This document shows positions 34,901-46,254 of a stretch of 64,000 nt of DNA, in pieces. The notes beneath the pieces are model-generated. The model did no database searches and was not told the DNA's origin. It saw nothing but the letters and a program-made list of their open reading frames with translations. The stretch comes from Malurus cyaneus samueli. Its lineage: Eukaryota; Chordata; Aves; Passeriformes; Maluridae. Where the stretch lies: assembly GCA_009741485.1 (NCBI GenBank), contig CM019218.1:33170387-33234386 (forward strand). The letters are read 5' to 3'. Numbering within the stretch: the stretch's first letter is position 1; every line of letters starts with the position of its first letter. Both the position numbers and the translations under genes were made by a program.

Positions 34901-37900
34901 CACTTTTCCATTCCCAAGAACGTCAGCAGGGGGTGTTGCAGGTTGCTTGTGAACGCATCTGAACATCCATGCCCAGATGCAGCAGCACCGCATTTCCTCT
35001 ATTCCAGCCCCACAAACAGTCATGAAGCAGCCCCAGTTTCACACAACCACACCTCCTAAGGGCATGGTCTTCCTCCTAATGCTCTGCAGTTCCTAATCAG
35101 AAATAAGTTAGGAAAGGAAGGTTAAAGTGAAACTTACTTGATCTAAGCAGAGTTCTGTGACCACTTTTGGGGGTCATTGGAGGTGGAACCGAATGACCAC
35201 TTGAAGAGAGGATAGCGTTAAAATACAGCCCAGATCCTTCTCTCACTGGGCTGAGAATTGGTGGAGGAGTGTAAGGAGGTAGCTCAAAGTTCCTGTCCGA
35301 AGGATGGTCTGCCAGACGGACAGGTGACCGCAAGTGGCTCTGATATGGAGTAATGTTGGAATAAACAGGTGGTGCAATAAAGGTGCCAGCTTTTGGTGGT
35401 ATGAAGAGTGGCTCGGGTCTTGGCCGCTGCTTTGGTTTCCGAGTGAAGCCCTCTACTTCATCCTTTGGAACAGCATCTTCATGCTATTAGAAAAAAAAAT
35501 TACATAGTTAATTTAATTTTAAAACCTCAGATTGTTTGAAAAACTTCAGTGAGGTGACAACATTTTTTCAGGGCAGATCAAAATCTGGATAGGACAACTA
35601 GAGTATGTCTCAACAACTAGCAGAAGGGAAAAGTGAGAGGAAGAAGACAGGGAATGGAAGGGAATGGACACAGGAACTATTAGCAGCAGCTCCAGCTGAT
35701 GTGATTATGGAGTTATATTTTACAAGAACTACTTGTATATCCAGTCAACCTCCATGGCAGCTTTAAAAGAGAACAAAAGAGCACAGCAGGACCCTGGTAC
35801 AGATACACCAGAACCCTGATACAGCTACACGGTGACACGAAATAGTGGTAAAAGAACAGAAGACAATATAAGAGTAGTTTACTATGTGGTCAAGCATTTA
35901 AATGCAGAGAAACTTCCCCAGATGCCTGCCATTTCTCTTATTGTACTTCTGATAGAAAAGAAGGAAAATAAAAAAATCGACCCACCCACTCATCACTACC
36001 ACACTGCAAGGGAACAATCAAGTACTGATCTTCAGAACTCAGTAAAAGGTTTCAATTCCATGAGAATAAATCTTCACTTTGATTTTATTCACATAAAGAA
36101 GTATGTGCACTACTTAGAATTTATTAGTATCCATGTATGTATGAAGAATGCACTCTTAACACAGACAATAATTCTAGTCTTATTGCCCATCTGGCTTTAT
36201 TCACTGTTTAGTGACTTCTGTGAGACATTGCTTGGCTATGCTAACATTAGCTGTATGTTATGAAAAGCCAGCAATGCCCAAATATATTACAATATTATGA
36301 TGCAAAAGATTCCCAGACTACATACATTCTAAGTTCAAGCCTTGATATCAAACATCTTTAATAGAAAAGTTTATGGCTACTAACTGTGTAATTAAATCAA
36401 ACAGATCTGGCTCATCTTTGGTTCCTTAGTCCATCCGTACCTGACTCGAGGTCTCCATGTTAGTATTACGATTAGATCGCCTCCGAGTGACTATCACAGA
36501 AGGCTTCCGTTCACAAGGAGCTCGATCATTTGTTTGGCCTCTCTGGAGCGTTCCATCCTCAGACTTTTCCTTTTCAAGGCTCTGCAAGTCAATTTTTCTC
36601 ACTGGCACAGACACAGGAATGATAAGAGGCACAAGGCTGTTATCCTCCCGGGCTTTTTTGGGAGCTGGTGAAGAACTAGCAAATTCCACAACACTTTTTG
36701 AAGCTGCAGTAGGTCCTGGAGCTGTTACCAGCACACTCTTCTTCTCCTCTGAATTATCCAGCTCCTGAGAAGAAAAATAGATTCCTAAAAGGTTCTGTCG
36801 TACTTACATAATAAATCAGGTATCATCTCACTTTCAGTGTATATCAAATTTCCCAATGAGGTTACAAACTGAAATGCATTTGGAAGCATTACTGGAGGAA
36901 AAAGAATACTTTTCAGTCTTACTGAAATGTCATAGAATTACTTGAGGATTGCCTGTAGTCTCAACTGCTAAAACACTTATATACATCATTCTTAAGAACG
37001 GTTTCACTACCTATGTACTGACATTTTATTTTCCATGTGAATTTGTGTCCTGTTGCATAACTTTCAACTTTCAGTTTCACTAATGATCAAAATCTGCAGT
37101 TTAATAATTTCAAATATTGGATTTTGCTCCAGGGAAGACTGAACCATGATAATATCTTAATTATATCTGTCACACAAAAAAACGACAAAAAAAACAAACA
37201 AAAAAAACCCAACCCAACCCAGCTGGCTCTTTGCTTCAACTTTTTTTCTGATTTACAGGACAAAAGCAACTTTCCTTGTTATAACTAGAATTTCTGAGTT
37301 TTGTTGTCTAACCAGGCCTAAGCCTGAAGTACTTTTGTTCAACAGAATCAACAAGGTATAAATGCAAGCCAGCACATTTTGCCCTGATATTACAGCTTCC
37401 ATGTCTGTTTTATTTATGGAAGTCCTAGAAAATTGAGCTCCAAGTAGATGGGAATGGAGGAAGGATAGAGTTGGGCTAAGTGTGCACAGACAGGTTTATC
37501 CCGTAACTGACCATGCAGTTTAGAAGTCTGACTGCTTTTTCAGACACTGCAGATGTCCACTCTACCACACACTGATGAAACACGCAACTGTAAAGCCACA
37601 GGTGGCATCCATTGTCCTAGACTGTGCTTCAGGAGAAATTAATGAGCTCTGAGGAGCTATTCACTTCAGCCTTGTGACAGCCACCTGTATTTTTGCATAA
37701 AAATACCAATATTGGATTTGGAGGGTATTTGCCATTTTCATCATACTGACAGACATCACTAGAATCCACTAGTTGTAGACAGCAAAGGGTTCTTGAAAAT
37801 GTTCGTAGCCTTCTCCAGTTCAGGAGAAAGAGTCTACCAAGAATGCCTTTTAAACACCTGAACAAACCATCTACTGGAAAAAGACATCTATGCTCACTAG

Positions 37901-40900
37901 TTCTGCCGGTACCTGAAGAATCCCCTCACACATGGCTTCATGCTGCCCTACAAAGGCTCCCATTCATCAGGAAATAGATAACAATTGATAACACCTTATT
38001 ACTGAGGCCTAGTTATCACCTTATTACTAAGGTGATAGTTAAATCACCTAGTTAAATTCCTGGAAGAGCTCTGGGCTCATCATCTAGCAGCAGGATCTGC
38101 ACCCAGTAGTTTTGAACCACTGTTTAGAGGAGTGTATTCACATTACATTGTTTAGACTGAAAAGTCTTGTGTTTAGCCAAGTTACTTTTTTCTCACCTGA
38201 CGTAGCTGTTACTAGTGGAAGCACTCTGGCACATTTCATGGGTACAGCAACAAAACACGCAATGACAATGTGCATATGTGGACAAGCACCAATTCTGACC
38301 AATCTACAAACCTCAGGTACTTCCTGTGTGCTGCACAGACCTCTGTGGATCAAGAGACATGAACTAATTTGCTGACAAGGAAGAAATTATGGCAGCTAGT
38401 CACACAAAAGGAGTTACTTCCCTATGGCTTCATGACTGGCTAACCATGCTCCTTTTATTTTCAAGACTGGGGGGCAATCAGCAAAGGGCTCCTCTTTTAA
38501 TAATGGGAGAGATGACCCCTCCCAGAGAAAAGGAGACATGAAGAGTAGGCAGCAGTGGGAACTCAATATAAATAGTTGAGACATCCTTAAAAATGTTCTG
38601 GTCCACACAGAGCTTTTCTAATGACAAAAGTTCACACATACCTAAGGTTTACTAGGAGGGGACATGACTAATTTTGGAATGAAGCCTTTTGTTCCAAATC
38701 CTAAATAGTTTCCTAACTATTGATTACTCTCAGAGGTAAGCAGAAAAGAGTGTCTGAACAAGGGATGGGACCTTCATTTGTAGACCTGCTAGGGGATTTT
38801 CAGCTACCTCAGCACCCCTGTTGCAGAATTTGGGACAGGAGAGCTGCTGGATAACTGCAGCAAATGCAACATTCACTTCATGCACTTCACATGCACTTTC
38901 ATTTAGACTCTTGAATAAATACTGAGGGATGAAGTGGTCATCTAGAGTCCTCCAGGAAATCCACAGAAACCCATTAGACATTCTGGCATCAATCTTGTCT
39001 ATTCCTGAAGCTGTTTCTAAAAAACTTATTATTCACAGAAAAAAACCCAACTGTAACTGCAAGCTGGAAGAACAATTCCAATGCCACTTCTGTGATGAGA
39101 TTAGAAACCACACCAGCCTTTGAAAAACACCTGCCCACAGACTGCTTTCTGCCATCACTCTGAATCATCTGCATCAAGTAGAGGCAGCTTCTGTCTGCAG
39201 TCAATTAAGGAGGTGAGATAATACATAATAATACAGAACCATAATTCTGCAAACAAAACTTTTTTTTTTTCCTTTTGTTTGTAGCAGCTGGTTCCCTGCC
39301 CTGTGCCAGGAGAAAGCAGCCAGGTAACCAAAACCTGTCTTCCTTCCATAAAGCAATATTAAATTCAGTCACCCTTTAAGACAACCATTCAGATTCAAGG
39401 AAAGTTTTCTGTACTTTCTGAAGACAACAAATCACACTGAAAGCATTAAACTAAGTGCTGGGAATTTATTGCAGCCTGTAGGCAGCAATAAACTTGTACC
39501 ACCTGAAAAAAAAAAGGAGCCACAGGCAGCTCTGGTGCAAAGCATCAGATGTGAGACTGCATGTAGACAGATACTACTGCCCAGAATACTGTCTTTGCAT
39601 AAGGTACACATACCTAGACAACGAATGTTCAAACAGTTGGTTCAAATTATAAATGTTTTCTTCTTTAATCAGTAATTTAACTCTACAGCCTTCTACACAC
39701 TCTACACACTCTTCAGATAATCTATGCATAGAAGACTTCTAGGTCATTTTCAACCGAAAGACACTTGTAAGAGGAACAGACTACTCTCATTCAGATAATG
39801 TGGAGGTTTTTTTTTTCTCCCTCACACAATACTCAACCCCTTAAAGATGTAAAATCCATCAGATTTCTGGTAAGAATTTACTCATCTTTCAAAAACTCAT
39901 CCTGAAAGCCTGAAGAGATCTAAGCATAAAAAGTCCTTCTGGTAGTGCCATTACGGAAGCTGCTTGCATAACTGCAAAGAACAAAAGAGCATCTGTCAAA
40001 ACACTTCTCTGGTCTTTACATTATGAATCAGACTGCAAGCAGACGTGCCTTCAAATGGCCAATTTTTTGCTTCATCTCTCAGGGCCTTTTCCTAGAAGTT
40101 CTATTTGCTTCTTCTTGACACTCTGTTAATGATCCAAGTGCAATGTGAATTGCAGGCCTTCTGCAATGTAACCACACAATGGCTGGCAAAGTATGAGCAA
40201 ATACACCATGCTACTACATGCAACCAGCTGTTTATCAAATCTGCTTGTTCAACTGGAGCTGGAGCAAAAAGGATTGAAGACAGCATCGATGAACAGTCAC
40301 TGTTTCCTTTCTGCTGTGCTAGAGATAGAGGAGGCTATGGATATTCACCTCATTGTTTATAAGTTCAGTTTTTTCACTCAAACAGCACATTGCTCTCAGG
40401 AAGAGATGGGAAAAACAGTGACATACAAACTAGGAAAAATACTATGACGAGAGCAAAACAGGGAATAAAATGCCCTTCCCTTTGTTGTCTGACTGGATAG
40501 CAACTCAAGTGTCAAAACTGTAGGTAAAATTAGCTCATGTAACATCTGTATTTCATCAGCCTTTGGCAACAAGGCTTCCAAGGAGAAAAGTGTGTCTCAT
40601 AACAGGCACTCAATGAAAGATTAGTCAAACCACAATTGTAAGAAAACTTTCAAAAACAATCCCCACCCAGCTCCAAAAATCCCTCAGCTTGTCTCCCAAT
40701 AGGCTACTTAATTTTGAACTCTATCATCTTGCTATTTGGAATTTAGACTGTACAATTTAGACTGATGGGATATCAAAATGACAAGAGTACTGAACTACCA
40801 AATCAACCAGCACTAGATCTCTTCCCCATTAAGTCCTACAGGAAGTCTACAGACTGACAGGTCATTCTACAACCCTCAGAAACAGAAAGCTGCATGAGAC

Positions 40901-42902
40901 AGATGTTTGTCATGGTAGATGTTCAGTATACACCAGACCTATGTCCTGGTATAGGTTCTCCATGTAAGTGAAGCTTTCTTAGATTTTTAATATTTGTGAA
41001 ATACTGAACATGTAAATTGCATTATGTAATTTTTAGATAGCATATTCTAGAAACTTTTTCAGAAGTGAAAAACTGCCATGTAAGCTAAGTCTTTCAACAG
41101 AGAAGAAAGAGAATGTTAAATTGGTAAAAAGACAAGTAAACTGCTTATACTTGCCTCTCAAAATTCCTGATTACCTTGAGACCTAAGCTGAAAATATCCA
41201 TACTTCGATGTCATGGGCTAAAATAACATTTGATGTGAGCGAAACAAATCTGTCCTTTAGTGATTTCACTGCACTACATCTCTGTTCTCCCACATCTGAA
41301 CTTACATGCCTCGTCTCCAGAGCTGCCCCTGCTGCACATTTCAAGATATCATCCTATCCTGAAAATGTACATAAATTCCTTTCATTTCGGCCCTGTTTTG
41401 TAGACTAAAATGTGCTATATTGGGTAGGGTCTATACCTTACCTTTACATTCTGAAGAGAGGCCAGCTCAACAGCTTTTTGGGCCAAAGTCAGCAAATTGG
41501 CTTCTTGAGAAACACGTCGTCTGCGTCGAGTACTCTGGATTACACCACCTCTGACACCCTGAAAATCATTAGTTCTCTGAGTGTTTTCTTCAGCTGCTGC
41601 TCCCTGTTTCTCCTCATCTCTACCATTCTGTGCTGCAGCTTGCCTGTCTGTTTCCATCTGGCACTGCTCACTATTGGTCAGGACATCCTTCTGCCCCATA
41701 TCCAATCTTTTGGGGTGCAAATAGCCACTTTTGTTGTGTGCCAATGACTCAGGTGGCTGCTGTAATGGGACGTCTTGCTGATGTGTTTGCCAGTGTTGCA
41801 GAAATAAATTGCCAGGTTGTTCATCTGCCTGCTTAGAAGTCAACACTTCTCCTGTAGATGTCAGCATGACACCTTCTTTGGAGAGTCTCCGTGACCTTCT
41901 CGGAAAGGGAATCTGGGTCTGAGGTAGCACAGTCTGTTGGTTCTGCTCTGTTAATGCCTTGAATAGCTCCTGGTTCCTCTCTGTTTGCTGAAACTGGTGT
42001 GCCATCATGTGATGCTGAGGTGCTGCAGCTGCCACATGAGGCTGTGCCATGGAAGTTGTTTGCTGCAGTCCAAAGGCTTGTGTGGCAGCCTGCTGTTGTT
42101 GCTGCTGCTGCTGCGGATAGAAATTTTCAAAGAGCTGTAGCTGGGGAAGAGCTTGCTGTTTTTGTTGGGCAGTAAATGCTGGACTGGAAGAAGTTGGAGC
42201 TTCTTGAAAGACATGTAACAACTCAGGAAGACCTTGCTTTTGGCCTTGGTGACCAAATGCAAGTTGGAAAGGCTGCAATGGCAGACTTTGATTCTGCTGC
42301 TGCTGTTTCTGCATCTGATGAAAAGAATTCATTTGAGCTTGTTGTCTAACCAGGGCTTGTTGTTCCAGCTGAGCCTTCTGGGACATCATCTGCTGGACAG
42401 CATCTCCATATAAGTCCAGCTGTGACACGAACACTCCTTTCTCTTGATTTCTTTTAAGGGCTTCTGGGTGGCCATAGAAGCCTGGGGCACCAGCATTAGA
42501 ATGCGGTCCTTTTGGGTTGCCCCCAAAAACCATACCATGGTTCCACATTGGAGGTGCAGACTGCCAGTGGCTGTCACCCCTCTCTGGCAGCCTGTTTCCC
42601 ATTAGTGAATTCTGCCATTTGACAGCTGTTACTGACTGGGGCATCATCACTGATTCTCCCCTATCTTGATTGTAAACAGAGTTCATCAAAGCGACATTGT
42701 TGGGTGCACTTGTTAATCCTCCTGCATGAGAAATCTCCATAGTTTGGGAGACTGGTATATTCCCTCCGTGACCATAGTACTGTCCTTCCTTAAGCTGCTG
42801 CTGTGGTTCTTTTGATGACACAGCTATGTCCTGCTCATTAAAATAGGCAACTCGTTTCCCAGTCCTTTTGCTTGAAGACTTTTGCTGAGCCTGAAGATTC
42901 AT
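22697..42902 (-). CDS. MIDEAS: mitotic deacetylase-associated SANT domain protein (spliced CDS, 12 coding exons)
   Basis: Scaffold of the nuclear histone deacetylase complex MiDAC, where in the known family the ELM2-SANT module binds HDAC1/2 and the complex also contains DNTTIP1. Coding exons in transcript order: 41442-42902, 36441-36764, 35138-35483, 34646-34712, 30134-30276, 29182-29285, 27718-27793, 26446-26534, 25195-25344, 24815-24994, 24223-24422, 22697-22904. All junctions are GT-AG and in frame: 3348 bases, 1115 residues. Residues 1-487 are Gln-rich and likely disordered. ELM2 starts at about 734 ([13 protein letters not shown]) and includes [23 protein letters not shown] is about 843-890 ([25 protein letters not shown]). 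A poly-Glu tract lies near 944-956, a C2H2 finger at 1042-1062, and an Ala- then Ser-rich acidic tail closes the protein. It appears intact. Human MIDEAS is about 1045 residues from memory. The start ATG has context ACCATGA. Confidence 0.96.
22905..24222 (-). other. MIDEAS: MIDEAS intron before terminal exon
   Basis: GT-AG intron. A CACTGTGATTCTGTGAC at about 24179-24195 resembles a CR1 tail but is too short to call. Nothing else seen. Confidence 0.8.
24223..24422 (-). CDS. MIDEAS: MIDEAS coding exon 11 (basic region and Cys pair of zinc finger)
   Basis: 200 bases, residues 981-1046 plus two bases. Very basic ([12 protein letters not shown], a likely nuclear localisation signal), ending FPCKKCG, the first half of a C2H2 finger. 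Donor GTAAGA. Confidence 0.95.
24423..24814 (-). other. MIDEAS: MIDEAS intron between coding exons 10 and 11
   Basis: GT-AG intron of 392 bases; nothing recognised inside. Confidence 0.85.
24815..24994 (-). CDS. MIDEAS: MIDEAS coding exon 10 (poly-Glu)
   Basis: 180 bases, residues 921-980. [20 protein letters not shown] leads into eleven consecutive Glu codons (mixed GAG/GAA). Donor GTAAGT after ...DGVI keeps phase 0 into the next exon. Confidence 0.92.
25195..25344 (-). CDS. MIDEAS: MIDEAS coding exon 9 (SANT end)
   Basis: 150 bases, residues 871-920. [20 protein letters not shown] is the SANT recognition-helix region; [16 protein letters not shown] follows. Donor GTAAGT. Confidence 0.97.
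25345..26445 (-). other. MIDEAS: MIDEAS intron between coding exons 8 and 9
   Basis: GT-AG intron of 1.1 kb; nothing recognised inside. Confidence 0.85.
26446..26534 (-). CDS. MIDEAS: MIDEAS coding exon 8 (SANT start)
   Basis: 89 bases, residues 842-870. [20 protein letters not shown] then KDFFLVQKL, the first SANT helices with Trp845. Acceptor has a C/T-rich tract ending CCCCTACAG; donor GTAAGT. Confidence 0.96.
26535..27717 (-). other. MIDEAS: MIDEAS intron between coding exons 7 and 8
   Basis: GT-AG intron. It holds one copy of the 63-base direct repeat (27238-27300); otherwise nothing recognised. Confidence 0.85.
27238..27300. repeat. 63-base direct repeat, copy A
   Basis: Aligns without gaps to 27988-28050 with about 8 mismatches in 63 (about 87% identity). 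The shared core is ATGGCATTTAAATTTTACAG. Copies A and B flank MIDEAS coding exon 7. Origin unknown: local duplication or an unrecognised repeat family. Confidence 0.85.
27718..27793 (-). CDS. MIDEAS: MIDEAS coding exon 7 (ELM2 end)
   Basis: 76 bases, residues 816-840 plus one base. [20 protein letters not shown] then DYHYTG, the conserved linker into SANT. Donor GTTTGT is weaker than the others. Two copies of a 63-base direct repeat flank it. Confidence 0.95.
27794..29181 (-). other. MIDEAS: MIDEAS intron between coding exons 6 and 7
   Basis: GT-AG intron with the second copy of the 63-base repeat (27988-28050) and a short (CA)n run near 28262. Nothing else recognised. Confidence 0.85.
27988..28050. 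repeat. 63-base direct repeat, copy B
   Basis: Second copy, same orientation, 750 bases from copy A. See copy A for the alignment. Confidence 0.85.
29182..29285 (-). CDS. MIDEAS: MIDEAS coding exon 6 (ELM2 core)
   Basis: 104 bases, residues 782-815 and the last two bases of Val781. Encodes [20 protein letters not shown] and [14 protein letters not shown], the ELM2 core. Without this exon the neighbours join out of frame, so it is required. Donor GTGAGT. Confidence 0.95.
29286..30133 (-). other. MIDEAS: MIDEAS intron between coding exons 5 and 6
   Basis: GT-AG intron; nothing recognised inside. Confidence 0.85.
30134..30276 (-). CDS. MIDEAS: MIDEAS coding exon 5 (start of ELM2)
   Basis: 143 bases, residues 734-780. 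[15 protein letters not shown] is the ELM2 entry motif; [11 protein letters not shown] follows. Acceptor TTCTCTGCAG, donor GTAAGA. Confidence 0.96.
30277..34645 (-). other. MIDEAS: MIDEAS intron between coding exons 4 and 5
   Basis: 4.4 kb GT-AG intron. Contains a CR1 3' fragment (32514-32589) and a much weaker CR1-like patch near 30660-30700. No coding exon seen. Confidence 0.8.
32514..32589 (+). mobile_element. CR1 3'-end fragment
   Basis: GGGGCTTGGACCAGATGATC followed by CTCCAGAGATCCATTCAAGC is the classic CR1 3' terminal sequence. Only about 75 bases remain, in plus orientation, inside a MIDEAS intron. Confidence 0.8.
34646..34712 (-). CDS. MIDEAS: MIDEAS coding exon 4
   Basis: 67 bases, residues 712-732 with split codons on both sides ([21 protein letters not shown]). 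Acceptor TTCTTGCAG, donor GTAAGT. This exon has no long open frame of its own and was found from its splice sites and phase. Confidence 0.93.
34713..35137 (-). other. MIDEAS: MIDEAS intron between coding exons 3 and 4
   Basis: A 425-base GT-AG intron. An open minus frame runs through part of it but belongs to neither exon's phase; nothing recognised. Confidence 0.85.
35138..35483 (-). CDS. MIDEAS: MIDEAS coding exon 3
   Basis: 346 bases, residues 596-710 plus one base. Pro-rich, containing [20 protein letters not shown] and [18 protein letters not shown]. Acceptor TTCTAATAG, donor GTAAGT. Confidence 0.96.
35484..36440 (-). other. MIDEAS: MIDEAS intron between coding exons 2 and 3
   Basis: GT-AG intron. 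A 143-codon plus-strand open frame at 35832-36263 has no recognisable content and I take it as chance. Confidence 0.8.
36441..36764 (-). CDS. MIDEAS: MIDEAS coding exon 2
   Basis: 324 bases, residues 488-595, phase 0 at both ends. Begins [17 protein letters not shown]; basic stretch VTRRRSNRN near the end. Donor GTACGG. Confidence 0.96.
36765..41441 (-). other. MIDEAS: MIDEAS intron between coding exons 1 and 2
   Basis: 4.7 kb GT-AG intron. Contains low-complexity A/C-rich sequence near 37170-37215 and a perfect hairpin palindrome at 38014-38037. No coding exon recognised. Confidence 0.8.
38014..38037. repeat. perfect inverted repeat, 10-base arms
   Basis: TATCACCTTA, loop TTAC, TAAGGTGATA. 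The phrase CACCTTATTACT also occurs 26 bases upstream (37992), so a small tandem duplication probably preceded the palindrome. Confidence 0.9.
41442..42902 (-). CDS. MIDEAS: MIDEAS first coding exon (Gln-rich N-terminus)
   Basis: 1461 bases, residues 1-487, starting [20 protein letters not shown]. Low-complexity Gln runs include a stretch of eight near residue 265 coded by a CAG/CAA mix. Ends ...ASLQNVK with donor GTAAGG. The exon continues upstream as 5' UTR to 43137. Confidence 0.97.
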
Positions 42903-43137
42903 GGTTCAGTCTACTCTCCCAGCCACACACACAGTATTTACAATCCACCCATCCCTGAGGTTGGGGGAGGAAAGGCACAGCAGCCTGTCGTTTCCATTCA
43001 GCTTTAGTAATAAAGGGCAGAAAAGAAGACCTGATGAAAGTACATTCACTTCCTTTTCCTTTGTGTGCTTCCACCACTTCTTTTCACTCTTATACTTTGT
43101 GGCTCAGAGGTCAGTAGGGTCCACTTAGTTACAGGTC
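42903..43137 (-). other. MIDEAS: MIDEAS 5' UTR part of exon 2
   Basis: Acceptor TTTCAG ends at 43138 and the exon starts at 43137, leaving 235 bases of leader before the ATG. Two short upstream reading frames lie in it: 43045-43004 (13 codons and TAA) and 42997-42938 (19 codons and TAA). Exon 1 must lie further upstream. Confidence 0.75.
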
Positions 43138-45112
43138 CTGAAATAGAGAAACAATTGCAATGAATCATCAACAGACATGACCGGCCTATGGACACTCATG
43201 TGATAAGCAATGGGTTTGTCTGTCCCATTTCCCCTGGAAATGAAGAACAGCATAAAGCATGGAAGAAACAACAGGTCTGACCTGCAAAACAAAACAACTT
43301 AGTTTTACAAAATAGATATCACACTGTGCTTGCATGATGCAACTCCCAATTGCACACAGAATTCTGACTAATCGCTTAAGTTCATTCTGGAAGCTTTACT
43401 CTTAAACTACCTCTGATCTGGCCAATTACTTCCATCTCTTCCTGTAGCCAGAATAATCTGGTTTTAATCTCAACTCAAAAACACAAGACGAAAAACCCTC
43501 ATGGCTTGCCAAAAGGCCACATTTCCCAAAGACCTTAAAAAGACACACATGTACGTGAAGGCTGCAGCCAAACATGCAGCAAGATGCTCAGTTCAGTATT
43601 CTGAAGGAAAAGGGTCAGGCAACAGCCCATCAGTCACACCCCCACCCCCCAGGAAACATTACAGATGCTTTCCAGTTAAGAACTGCCCACCCAGCATCCA
43701 AGCACTGGAGACAGGGCCTGCTCAACCTGTTGCTTTCTCAGATGTTTTCTTCAACAGCTGAGAGCAACTGCTCCTGCTCAGGTCATGCTCATTGAAAGGT
43801 AGTTCAGGCAGCTGCTCTTGTTACAGCTGCTCCCAGACATCAGCAAAGATCTGTCAGTGTAAGGCTACAAGCATAACAGGAGAAAGACTTTTCAGAACAG
43901 GCACTCTACGATAATTCTACCCTCCTACCCTCTTCTTCCATGAAGCAAAGTTATTCACAAGCTCTAAGAGGCTATCTTGCAGGATTGAGGTCTAATGTGT
44001 GAACACATACATACACCAGTATTTCTATTTGGACACCTAAAGTCTTTTCAGATGTTTATTTTTAAATTCAATTATATTCTTAAACACTACTACTACTAAC
44101 ACTCTAGTGTTAGTCTCTATTTCTATCCTTTTCAGTGAGCACTCTGTTCCGCTTTAATTCATATTGATCATATATTCCAGAAAAATAATAATGAATTGTT
44201 AAAAACCTATTCTTATTAAATCCCTTCGGCTATTTAGTCAAGTTTCTCTTGAGTGAGCAGGTAAGACTAACACACACATCCCCTCCAATGAAACCTGCAA
44301 TTTACTTATCTCTCTTTCTAAAATGAGAAATAATAAACCAAAATTATATAGCACACTGAAGTCCTGTAACCTGAGCTTCCTCAGACGGATATGGGTACAG
44401 TGCAGGTTTTAATACTGAGGTGGGGTTGGGAACACGACGAGGAGGAAAAGACAAAGAGTTTTAATTAACTTATGCAACTTCCACCTCAGAGGCCAAGCTT
44501 GGCTTCAGTGTTACTGGAACCATGGGACTGTGTTTCAGAGTGAAGTGACTCACTTCCTCAGGCTGTTACATAGCTGTTCCCCCACACTGCCTCCCCTTCA
44601 CCTTGGCTGCAAACCATGGACCTCTGCCACCCTGCATCACTGAGCCAGGGCATTCCTCCCTCCTCTAAGCACAGTGTCTCAGCTCATTTTCCAAGACTCT
44701 CACAACAGGACGAAAATAACTCTAGGAGAAATTATGAACACGTGCGATGGAAAATTCTCTCTAAACTGCAACTAGTACACAAATGAAGATTTCATAAAGT
44801 AAGTTTTTCCTACTTCAAAACTTCACTAGGAGAGGAAAAAACATCTTACAGCTGGGAATTGGATGCCTGGTAGCAAAAATGTAGAGCTGGAAAGGCTGCT
44901 ATATGCCTCTCAGAAGCATTAATGTTATCTTCTCTCCTTGCATTTTGCAGCACTGCAATTGTATCAGAGATACAAATAACCTCAGTATCTGAGGTAATAT
45001 TAAGAGTGGGTTCTGACAGTCTTACTTTGTGAAATCATCACAAGCTGGTTTTCTTGCCAAACTAGGCAAGTTTTCTTTCTACGTGAACCTTTTCCTTCTA
45101 ACCCTGATGCTT

Positions 45113-45320
45113 CTATGTGTTTTTGTATTGATAAGTATCATGATTTTGATAAAAAGAATGCAAGCTTTTCTCTATGTCAGAAGGCATTTCCACTGGATCA
45201 AGTTTTAACCTGCCAGGCAGTTTTCTGAAATTCTGCTGTAGATTTTCAATACTTTGAAGAAAAATGCCATAATAATTGTCAAAAAGATGGCATTCAACTT
45301 CAAGGGTCCTTGTCTTCAAC
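45113..45320 (-). pseudogene. nested gene, terminal exon-like segment Z
   Basis: 208 bases after a near-perfect polypyrimidine acceptor (TTTTTTTTTAAG). Intact frame to TAG: LKTRTLEVECHLFDNYYGIF, LQSIENLQQNFRKLPGRLKL and so on, 68 codons. It joins segment Y in phase through a split Arg codon. Confidence 0.6.
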
Positions 45321-46254
45321 CTTAAAAAAAAAGAAAAAAAGAAGTCCAGTTGATGCTGTTCTTAATAGTTGTGGTTCAGATTTACAGCTAACACACAGAA
45401 AAGTATCCAGAAGACCTGTAGCAAGAGGACTCTCATGTTAGTGAGAAAGCATTGGCGTAGCACAATTTTCCAAACCTACCCTTGTGTGGACTTTGGATCT
45501 GCTTTCTCTATTACTGGATAAAAAGATCCCAGCATCATAAGGTCTAACTCAGACTAGTCAGAACTGCAGCAATCTGAGAAAGAGGTCTGACAAAAGTATT
45601 AAGATGCAAAGTGTAAAAAGGAGCAAGTCCAGAGATAACCTAAACGAGAAAAAGGACTATGTACAACTGAAATTGTTATTCAGCATGAAACCCAGCATAG
45701 TGAAAAGGACATTACCAGGGAGAAAAGATATTTAAGGTACTTTGAAACAAGACATGCTTACTGAAAGCCCCAGTTCTCCCAGTTACATGTAAAAATAACT
45801 ATGTCCTAAGAGATCATCAAGATAATAGAGGATCTGGTGCATGCTGTATTTGATGGCAAAAGAAAATAACACAAAATTAGCATTTTAGAAGTTCTTCCTA
45901 TATAGAAAAACTGCAGAAAAACTCTTCTATGTCATCCTAATAATAACAGTCCATACTTTAAGCTGCAGTGAAAAATGCTCAAGTTGCAGCATGATTATGG
46001 CTTCAGGAAAGCTCATACTTGGCAGCTGCACTGCATGAGCACTGTTAGCTGTGACTAAACAGGCTTCCCTCCCTGAGGTTGGGGGAATGAGCTCACACAA
46101 TCGTCATCCTAGCCAATTACCAGCTTTGGGGTTTTTTTCTGTTTTGTTTTACTTTAATTTCAGCACAAGAGTCAGCCTGCAGTAGCACAGTAAAGTGGCA
46201 ACACACTTCCAGGCTTAAGTGCTTTGGAGCAGTATACCCCTGACCATTCCTTAC

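Noticed and set aside
35832..36263. 143-codon plus-strand open frame
   Set aside because: It sits inside a MIDEAS intron, is AT-rich, has no splice or family evidence, and is consistent with chance.
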